Source: Planctomycetota bacterium
Lineage (GTDB): Bacteria; Planctomycetota; Phycisphaerae; FEN-1346
Reading direction: 5' to 3'
DNA: 7,779 nucleotides
Assembly: GCA_026387055.1 (NCBI GenBank)
Contig: JAPLML010000548.1
Span: 1-7,779, forward strand
Both the position numbers and the translations under genes were made by a program. Below are positions 1 through 4,540 of the stretch, in pieces; position 1 is the stretch's first letter; each line of letters starts with the position of its first letter. Under the pieces are notes generated by a model that was not told the origin of the DNA, searched no databases, and was given only the letters and a program-made list of their open reading frames with translations.

Positions 1-13
1 CGCGGCGGGCAGG

Positions 14-80
14 CTGTGACCGTGCTTGCTCCCAGCCTTGGCCTTGCACGGCCACGCAACGGCGCGTGGCCGTGCCACCC
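14..80. repeat. REPIN-like palindromic repeat, copy 1 (left half degenerate, cut by window edge)
   Basis: The right hairpin is intact: arm GCACGGCCACGC at 46-57, loop AACGGC at 58-63, arm GCGTGGCCGTGC at 64-75, then the terminal CCACCC to 80. Aligned to the two complete 90-bp copies, the unit would begin about 9 bases before the window. Positions 14-24 (CTGTGACCGTG) match 9 of 11 bases of the left hairpin's descending arm in copy 3, and the following TTGCTCCC (26-33) is shared with copy 3. Positions 1-13 no longer match, so the left hairpin looks decayed or replaced. It lies upstream of the permease start. Confidence 0.8.
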
Positions 81-107
81 GGCAATCGGGTATCACGCCA
101 AACGTGT

Positions 108-146
108 GCGGGTCAGGAGACCCGCCGCGCTTCCTCAAAAAAGGAA
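108..146 (+). promoter_or_regulatory. Structured leader and Shine-Dalgarno of the permease gene
   Basis: Two small hairpins precede the chosen GTG start at 154. The first is GCGGGTC (108-114), loop AGGA, GACCCGC (119-125), a perfect 7-bp stem. The second is TTCCT (131-135), an A-rich loop, and AGGAA (142-146). The AGGAA is the only good ribosome-binding site for the GTG at 154 (7-nt spacing), so the second hairpin could mask it. I could not match this leader to a known riboswitch class. A regulatory role is inference; the base pairing is visible. Confidence 0.4.
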
Positions 147-153
147 TGGCACG

Positions 154-1086
154 GTGTTGGCGCCACAGGACGCAGCCCCGTTCTTGGCCTACCGCGGCGA
201 ACTTGCCGCCCTGGCGACCGCCGGCTGCTGGACCATCAGTGCCCTGGCGTTTACGGCGGCCGCCAGACGCCTGGGCTCCCTGGCCTTGAACCTCGTTCGC
301 CTGGGCATGGCCTTTGGCCTCTTCGTTCTCTTCGGTTGGATCGTGCGGGGCTGCGCCTTGCCCACGGACGCGACGGCCCACAATTGGCTCTGGCTCAGTC
401 TTTCCGGGGTGGTCGGCCTGACGCTGGGCGACCTGTGCCTCTTCCGGGCCCTGGTGCTCCTCGGCCCGCGCCTGACGATGTTGATGATGTCGCTCGTGCC
501 GATCATCACCACGCTCATCGGGTGGGTCGTGCTCGGGGAACGCATGGCCCTCTTGAGCGGCCTCGGCATGCTCCTGACCGTAGGCGGCGTGGCGTGGGTC
601 GTGATGGAGCGGAGGCCGGGCGATGCTAAGGGCACCACCGCGGTGTCCGCGACGGGCCTCCTCCTGGCGCTCGGGGGCGCCGTGGGCCAGGCCGTCGGCC
701 TCATCCTGAGCAAGCTGGGGATGGAAGGCTACGATGCCTTGGCCGCTACGCAGATCCGGATCACGGCGGCGCTCGCAGGGTTCATCATTCTCTTCCTGAT
801 CCTGAGGGCGTGGCCGCGGCTGACGGCGGCCCTGAGAAGTCCGGCCGGCCTTGGCTTCTCGGCGCTGGGCTCGTTTTTCGGCCCGTTCCTCGGCGTGACG
901 CTCTCGCTCGTGGCGGTGAAATACACGCTGGCGGGCATCGCGGCCACGATCATGGCCGTCGTGCCGGTTCTGATTATTCCGTTTATAGTCATCATCTACC
1001 GTGAGCGCGTGAGCGCCCGGGCCGTCTTTGGCGCCCTCCTGGCGGTGGCGGGCGTCGCGCTGCTCTTCCTCTGGCCGCGGAATTGA
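154..1086 (+). CDS. EamA/DMT-superfamily permease
   Basis: Product of 310 aa, predicted inner-membrane transporter of the drug/metabolite transporter superfamily; the substrate cannot be told from sequence. It has about ten hydrophobic segments arranged as two EamA halves, roughly residues 11-150 and 163-306. Each half has a proline-rich segment running into a glutamate/arginine motif: PIITTLIGWVVLGER (116-130) and PVLIIPFIVIIYRERVS (271-287), typical of the family, as is the length near 300. I chose the GTG at 154 because AGGAA lies 7 nt upstream and the protein then begins just before TM1. An in-frame ATG at 16 would add 46 residues, but that stretch translates the palindromic repeat and is very probably not coding. 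The gene is bracketed by repeat copies 1 and 2, and no partner gene is adjacent. Confidence 0.9.
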   Translation: MLAPQDAAPFLAYRGELAALATAGCWTISALAFTAAARRLGSLALNLVRLGMAFGLFVLFGWIVRGCALPTDATAHNWLWLSLSGVVGLTLGDLCLFRALVLLGPRLTMLMMSLVPIITTLIGWVVLGERMALLSGLGMLLTVGGVAWVVMERRPGDAKGTTAVSATGLLLALGGAVGQAVGLILSKLGMEGYDALAATQIRITAALAGFIILFLILRAWPRLTAALRSPAGLGFSALGSFFGPFLGVTLSLVAVKYTLAGIAATIMAVVPVLIIPFIVIIYRERVSARAVFGALLAVAGVALLFLWPRN

Positions 1087-1092
1087 AGCAAC

Positions 1093-1182
1093 GGGTGGCA
1101 CGGCCACGCGCCGTTGCGTGGCCGTGCCTTTGTGCCAGGCCGAAGATGCACGGCCACGCAACGGCGCGTGGCCGTGCTACCC
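1093..1182. repeat. REPIN-like palindromic repeat, copy 2 (complete, 90 bp)
   Basis: Two hairpins in inverted orientation. Left: GGCACGGCCACGC (1097-1109), loop GCCGTT (1110-1115), GCGTGGCCGTGCC (1116-1128), a perfect 13-bp stem. Right: GCACGGCCACGC (1148-1159), loop AACGGC (1160-1165), GCGTGGCCGTGC (1166-1177), a perfect 12-bp stem. The loops are reverse complements. The whole unit, from GGGTGG to CTACCC, is an inverted repeat with 36-bp arms (34 of 36 complementary) around an 18-bp spacer. It starts 6 bp after the permease stop, so it may also protect or end that mRNA, though no T-tract follows. Confidence 0.9.
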
Positions 1183-1218
1183 GGCAGGTGAGGCAGTGCG
1201 CGATGCATGTCAAAAGGC

Positions 1219-1247
1219 TTGATTCGGCGGCGAGGGTCGGCTAGAAT
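1219..1247 (+). promoter_or_regulatory. Sigma70-type promoter, probably for tRNA-Cys
   Basis: TTGATT at 1219-1224 and TAGAAT at 1242-1247 are separated by exactly 17 bp and each resemble the -35 and -10 consensus. Transcription would start near 1254, about 50 nt before the tRNA, leaving a short 5' leader for RNase P to remove. There is no other plausible gene for it to serve before the tRNA. Confidence 0.65.
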
Positions 1248-1303
1248 CCCAAGGCCTCAATCCCAGCGGGCATGTGCACGTGCGCATCCCGAGGGTTCGC
1301 CAG

Positions 1304-1383
1304 GGCGGCGTAGCCAAGTGGATCAAGGCAGCGGTTTGCAAAACCGCCATATTTCGTGGGTTCGAATCCCACCGCCGCCTCCA
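1304..1383 (+). tRNA. tRNA-Cys (anticodon GCA)
   Basis: Full cloverleaf. Acceptor GGCGGCG (1304-1310) pairs with CGCCGCC (1373-1379). The D stem is GCC/GGC (1313-1315, 1327-1329). The anticodon stem is GCGGT/ACCGC (1331-1335, 1343-1347) with loop TTGCAAA and anticodon GCA at 1338-1340. The T arm is GTGGG, TTCGAAT, CCCAC (1356-1372). Discriminator T at 1380 is the known cysteine identity base, and CCA is encoded at 1381-1383. The region between the anticodon and T stems is 8 nt (1348-1355), longer than the usual 4-5 nt of a class I tRNA. All stems are intact, so it is probably functional. Confidence 0.93.
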
Positions 1384-1433
1384 GCTTTCCGCGGCCGCGC
1401 TCCTTCGGCACATACGGGCGCCACGTTCTTCCT

Positions 1434-1508
1434 CTTCTTGCAGCCCCGGCAGGGGCGTAAGAAGTGTCGGGCGCGGGTTTCTTGCGCCCCTCCGGGGCTG
1501 ACGGCAAG
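1434..1508. repeat. Nested palindromes between tRNA-Cys and the phosphoesterase gene
   Basis: One long imperfect stem pairs 1441-1463 with 1479-1500, about 22 bp with a single bulge at C1450 and one G-T pair. Alternatively each half folds alone: CTTCTTGC to GTAAGAAG (1434-1464, inner GCCCC/GGGGC around GGCA) and CTTGC to GCAAG (1481-1508, inner GCCCC/GGGGC around TCC). The halves therefore look like two inverted copies of one palindromic motif, a second repeat family unlike the 90-bp one. It lies between convergent genes, where a bidirectional terminator would sit, but neither strand has a T-tract after the stem. Confidence 0.7.
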
Positions 1509-1548
1509 GACAGGCCCATCCGCAGTTGCCGAAAGTAGCGATGTCGTG

Positions 1549-3450
1549 TTAACGACGTTCTTCCGGCAGGCGGACCCTGGCCAGGTAGATGCCGGTCTTT
1601 CCCTCGTGAGACGCGTAGTAGCTGACCCACAGTAGGCCGTCGTGCATTACGAGGCCGGGGTAGCTGGTGTCGCCGCCGGAAGGCAGCCTCAGGAACTCTC
1701 GGACGGCGCCCTTCTCGGCATCAAGCCACATCAGGCTTGTGCGCACCACGCCGTCAACCCGGCGGCCGGCGGCGACGAACCGGCCGTCGGCCAGACGGAT
1801 CAGCCGCGGTCCGCCGATGTGCACCCCAAGGTCTTTCCACGTCCACTCGGTGTAGGGCGGCCGGGCGCTGCCGAGCATGGCTGTGCCGGGCTTCCCGTCG
1901 CGGCGAAGGAGGCACAGGCACGTGTCGTCGTCGAGGAACACGAGGGCTGCCTCGTTCGGCTCGCCTTTGTCGAAGAGGCGGGGCAGGACGATCTCGAACC
2001 GGCGCCCGTCCGTGCTTCGGTACAGGCGCGTGAACGCGTCTCGCGCGGTGCCGTAGCCGACGCCCCAGGCCGCGCCCTTGTGCCACGCCACGCGCCAGAG
2101 CCACACGTCGGGCTCACCGATCGCCACCGGCGCGCTCCAGTCGTTCCCGTCAGATGAAAACCACGCATAGGTCTGATGCCGCGACGGCGATACGGTCCTG
2201 AGCGCCGCCGCCCCTGTGAGCATCAGCCGACCGTCCGGGGTGACCGTGATCTTGGGATCGCGCAGGTCCGGCAGTTCCCCCGGGGCGGTCAGAAGCGCCG
2301 CCGAAGTCCACGCGTCGCCGTCGGCCGACGCAATCACGCGCAGTTTGCCGTCGTGCGAGACGTGACCCGTTCCCTCGCGGAAGGTGCAGAACCACCGGTC
2401 CTTGAACCGCACAAGGTCCGTGAAGGCGTTGTGCGGGGCCTGGTTCCAGATCATGCGGATGCCGAGCAGTTCCGCCACCCCCGGAGGACCGGCCGCGCCA
2501 GGCGCCGCGGCAATGGGAAGCACCCGGTCAGGCTCCCGGCCGAAGCCCGTGACGGCCAACCGGTCCGGGTACACCTTGACCAAGGCGTATGCCGTCTCCT
2601 GAGTCTCCACCATCCCGGCGGCCGTAAGGTAGTGGATGCCGCCGCGAAGGGCGTGGTCGCCGTCGTGGTAGTGGCCGGCGATGTACGCGACGACGCCTTT
2701 TTGGGATTCGAGGATGTCGATGACCTCCGAATCGTTCCACAGCGTGTGGGAGCCGGCGGGCCACACGGGGAAGTGGCAGAAGACGATCACCTTCTCGCCC
2801 GCGGAAGCGGCCTCGGCGATCTTGCGCTTCAGCCACGCCAGTTGCTCGGGGCCGAGCGCCCCGTTCCACCACTGGGCATTGCTCGCCCCCTTGGCCTTGA
2901 GGTCCTCGTAGTACTTCTCGGCCGCCCGGTACGGCGCCGTGTCGGGCGCAGGGGCGTGAAAGCCGATCTCGGTGCCGTTGAGGACGATGAACCGCCAGCC
3001 CGTGCGGCCGAAATCGTAGTAGCCCTTCTTCTCGCCCATCTTGTCCACGCCCAGCGTCGCCAGGACCTTGCCCTTGTTCTCGGGTTCCACGGCGGCGTCG
3101 TGGTTGCCCACCACGTGGTACACGGGCATGGACAGTCTCTGGAGCAGGGCGAGGACGGCGTCGAAGTCGGCAAAGCCGGCGTTGATGAGGTCGCCGAGTT
3201 GAACCACGAAATCGGGCTTGAGTGTGGCCAGGTGGTTCACGCAGGCATCGAGCTTACGGAGCGAGTCGCGGTAATACCTGCCGATGCCCGGTTCGCGATC
3301 GGCGTACTGAGGGTCGGCGATCAGGCCGAACGAGAAGAGGGGTTTTCCCTCGGCAGCGCCGGCGGCTGCGGGTGGCTTGGCATCGAGGCCGAGAACCAGG
3401 GCGCTGCCGGCCGCGATGCCCTTCAGGAATTCCCGTCGTCGCAAGCCCAT
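1549..3450 (-). CDS. Tat-exported ADPRibase-Mn-like metallophosphoesterase fused to sialidase-like propeller
   Basis: Product of 633 aa. I chose the ATG at 3450 because GGAAGG sits 6 nt upstream and the protein then opens with a Tat signal, RRREFLK (residues 4-10) plus a hydrophobic run; the upstream in-frame ATG at 3522 would bury it. Residues 38-313 resemble the manganese-dependent ADP-ribose/CDP-alcohol diphosphatase branch of calcineurin-like phosphoesterases: FGLIADPQYAD (41-51), GDLIN (86-90), GNHD (115-118), CHFP (225-228), GHYHDG (259-264). After a short Ala/Pro/Gly linker (314-324), residues 330-628 look like a sialidase-type propeller with Asp-box motifs SADGDAW (375-381), SSDGNDW (432-438) and STDGRRF (479-485), and a C-terminal TSYPGL (595-600) like the sialidase tyrosine region. 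Likely acts in the periplasm or outside the cell on a phospho-linked glycan or nucleotide sugar; the substrate is inference. Confidence 0.85.
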   Translation of the reverse strand: MGLRRREFLKGIAAGSALVLGLDAKPPAAAGAAEGKPLFSFGLIADPQYADREPGIGRYYRDSLRKLDACVNHLATLKPDFVVQLGDLINAGFADFDAVLALLQRLSMPVYHVVGNHDAAVEPENKGKVLATLGVDKMGEKKGYYDFGRTGWRFIVLNGTEIGFHAPAPDTAPYRAAEKYYEDLKAKGASNAQWWNGALGPEQLAWLKRKIAEAASAGEKVIVFCHFPVWPAGSHTLWNDSEVIDILESQKGVVAYIAGHYHDGDHALRGGIHYLTAAGMVETQETAYALVKVYPDRLAVTGFGREPDRVLPIAAAPGAAGPPGVAELLGIRMIWNQAPHNAFTDLVRFKDRWFCTFREGTGHVSHDGKLRVIASADGDAWTSAALLTAPGELPDLRDPKITVTPDGRLMLTGAAALRTVSPSRHQTYAWFSSDGNDWSAPVAIGEPDVWLWRVAWHKGAAWGVGYGTARDAFTRLYRSTDGRRFEIVLPRLFDKGEPNEAALVFLDDDTCLCLLRRDGKPGTAMLGSARPPYTEWTWKDLGVHIGGPRLIRLADGRFVAAGRRVDGVVRTSLMWLDAEKGAVREFLRLPSGGDTSYPGLVMHDGLLWVSYYASHEGKTGIYLARVRLPEERR

Positions 3451-3479
3451 GGGGTCCCTTCCGTTGGCGGAGTCCTCTT

Positions 3480-3534
3480 GGGGCGCGCCCACTTGGCGAC
3501 TCCGCCGAAGTCTATGTACCACGGGGCGCGCCCC
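3480..3534. repeat. Pair of GGGGCGCGCCC palindromes, possible operator
   Basis: GGGCGCGCCC is a perfect 10-bp palindrome at 3481-3490, preceded by G at 3480. GGGGCGCGCCCC is a perfect 12-bp palindrome at 3523-3534. They share 11 identical bases and start 43 bp apart, close to four helical turns. One falls in the spacer of the candidate minus-strand promoter and the other downstream of it. This placement would suit a repressor binding both sites. High GC makes short GC palindromes less surprising, so the operator idea is tentative. Confidence 0.35.
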
Positions 3535-3541
3535 TGGGCAA
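3513..3541 (-). promoter_or_regulatory. Candidate promoter for the phosphoesterase-sialidase gene
   Basis: Read on the minus strand, TTGCCC (3541-3536) is followed after 17 bp by TACATA (3518-3513). Agreement with consensus is 4 of 6 and 3 of 6, so it is weak, but it is the best pair in the region. It would give a 5' leader of about 55 nt before the ATG at 3450. The spacer contains the GGGGCGCGCCCC palindrome. Confidence 0.35.
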
Positions 3542-3598
3542 GTCTGCGGCGGCCGGAAAGGGGTGTGCCGGGATTTTGTGGCAAGCCCTGTTCGTCAA

Positions 3599-3688
3599 GG
3601 GTGGCACGGTCACGCGCCGTTGCGTGACCGTGGTTGCTCCCCCACATGACCATGCACGGCCACGCAACGGCGCGTGGCCATGCCACCC
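3599..3688. repeat. REPIN-like palindromic repeat, copy 3 (complete, 90 bp)
   Basis: Same length and arrangement as copy 2. Left hairpin: CACGGTCACGC (3605-3615), loop GCCGTT (3616-3621), GCGTGACCGTG (3622-3632). Right hairpin: GCACGGCCACGC (3654-3665), loop AACGGC (3666-3671), GCGTGGCCATGC (3672-3683), with one mismatch at A3680. The unit begins GGGTGGCAC and ends TGCCACCC. Compared with copy 2, the left stem has both C to T (3610) and G to A (3627), a paired change that keeps the stem. Confidence 0.9.
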
Positions 3689-3781
3689 TCGCCACAAACA
3701 TGAGGTGCGCCCCGGCTTGGCCGCCTGGCCGATTTGGCTTGGCATTTCGGTCGCCGTCGGCGAAGATACGCGCCCACGACC

Positions 3782-4486
3782 ATGAACGCCGTCGTCACAG
3801 CCACCGGCAACGCAGGTTTTCACGTGGCCGCCCCGGGCGCGAGCGTGTTCATCGACGCGTTCTGGGACCTCGGGCCGCGGCTCGGGGGCGGGCGGCGCTC
3901 CTCGGCGGCGGAGCGCCTGGCGGCGGACCTCATTCTGGTGACGCATGTCCATTGGGACCACTTCAGCCCGTCGCGAGTAGCGGAGGCGGTCGTCCGGACG
4001 GGGGCGCGCGTGGTCGGTTCGGCGGAAGTCGCCCGCCGACTGCGCGGGCGCGTGCCCGACGAATCGCTTATCGTTCTGGAGCCGCCCGAGCCGCGCAGGG
4101 GCGGTGCGGCAGGATCGGCCCAGTTCGAGGCGCCTGCCGCCACGGTGACGGCCTTTCGCACCTACCACAGCCGCGACCACAACTCCTATCTCGTGCGAAT
4201 GGGGGCGTTCAGCTTCTTTCACGATGGCGACAACGAAGACACCCGTCTTCTGGACGCGGCGGCCCTGGCGCCCCTGGATGTGCTGTTCCTGTGCCCGTGG
4301 CAAGGCTCCGGGTGGGCCGAATTCGTCGAACGGTTGGCGGCGCGGCAATGGTTCCTCAGCCACCTGTCGGACCAGGAACTGGATGAACATGCCGCCGGCC
4401 GGTTTCTTCCGGGCTTGTGCGAGCGCGTTCCGCTGCCGGCGCGGGTGGTGGCCCTCCGGCCGGGGGAGTCGTTCACGTTTGATTGA
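3782..4486 (+). CDS. MBL-fold metallo-hydrolase, UlaG-like
   Basis: Product of 234 aa, a soluble cytoplasmic metallo-beta-lactamase-fold hydrolase. The metal-binding signature is THVHWDH (54-60: H55, H57, D59, H60), with later candidate ligands H129, D148 in FHDGD, and H194 in LSH, in the order expected for two metal ions. The N-terminal pattern, with an exposed strand then FIDAFW (23-28), and the short length resemble the UlaG-like Lactamase_B_3 group, whose known members hydrolyse lactones, phosphodiesters and other esters; no substrate can be assigned. I chose the ATG at 3782 because the protein begins there with the first strand of the fold. An upstream in-frame ATG at 3734 adds an arginine-rich stretch with no support. 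No strong Shine-Dalgarno is visible. The radical SAM gene follows after 53 bp on the same strand. Confidence 0.8.
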   Translation: MNAVVTATGNAGFHVAAPGASVFIDAFWDLGPRLGGGRRSSAAERLAADLILVTHVHWDHFSPSRVAEAVVRTGARVVGSAEVARRLRGRVPDESLIVLEPPEPRRGGAAGSAQFEAPAATVTAFRTYHSRDHNSYLVRMGAFSFFHDGDNEDTRLLDAAALAPLDVLFLCPWQGSGWAEFVERLAARQWFLSHLSDQELDEHAAGRFLPGLCERVPLPARVVALRPGESFTFD

Positions 4487-4500
4487 GGCGGGCGATGAAA

Positions 4501-4516
4501 GCCCTAGCCGGAGGGC
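4501..4516 (+). other. Small hairpin between MBL and radical SAM genes
   Basis: GCCCT (4501-4505), loop AGCCGG, AGGGC (4512-4516). The 5-bp stem sits 14 bp after the MBL stop and lacks a T-tract, so it is at best a weak attenuator or mRNA end structure. Confidence 0.25.
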
Positions 4517-4527
4517 GGACGCTGGGG

Positions 4528-4540
4528 TAGAATTCGGCCA
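4528..4540 (+). promoter_or_regulatory. TAGAAT box just before radical SAM start, possible leaderless promoter
   Basis: TAGAAT at 4528-4533 is identical to the -10 box proposed for the tRNA and ends 6 nt before the ATG at 4540, so transcription would begin at or next to the start codon. The only purine-rich tract (GGGG at 4524-4527) is 12 nt from the ATG, far for a ribosome-binding site. The matching -35 position (about 4505-4510, TAGCCG) is poor. Leaderless expression is inference. Confidence 0.35.

Larger units (their letters stand above)
3451..3781. other. Divergent intergenic region, 331 bp
   Basis: It separates the minus-strand phosphoesterase gene from the plus-strand MBL gene. Positions 3455-3541 hold the minus-strand ribosome-binding site, a candidate promoter and two GC palindromes. 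Positions 3599-3688 are the third copy of the 90-bp repeat. In 3689-3781, ahead of the MBL gene, I see no convincing promoter or ribosome-binding site; the best pair, TTGGCA (3739) and AAGATA (3763), has a poor -10. Confidence 0.6.

Noticed and set aside
108..146. PreQ1-I or guanidine-II riboswitch ahead of the permease
   Set aside because: A hairpin followed by an A-tract is reminiscent of preQ1-I, but the loop is only AGGA; the guanidine-II ACGR loops are also absent.
1093..1182. Target-site duplication around repeat copy 2
   Set aside because: Flanks (GCAAC left, GGCAG right) do not match; copies 1 and 2 share GGCA on the right, but no duplicated pair is visible.
1441..1500. Rho-independent bidirectional terminator
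   Set aside because: The stem is strong but neither strand has a T-run after it, so it is listed as a palindromic repeat instead.
2176..3627. Long plus-strand open frame opposite the phosphoesterase-sialidase gene
   Set aside because: It is a GC-rich shadow; composition is Arg/Val/Gly-rich with no domain motifs, while the minus strand shows clear family motifs throughout.
46..3688. CRISPR array made by the repeated GCACGGCCACGC units
   Set aside because: Repeats occur in inverted pairs at three distant sites, not as regular direct repeats with similar-sized unique spacers, and no cas gene is present.
3739..3768. Promoter TTGGCA-N18-AAGATA before the MBL gene
   Set aside because: The -10 fits consensus poorly and GC-rich sequence gives such matches easily.
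3512..4390. 292-codon minus-strand open frame across the third repeat and MBL gene
   Set aside because: It translates the palindromic repeat and then the MBL antisense; low-complexity and without motifs.
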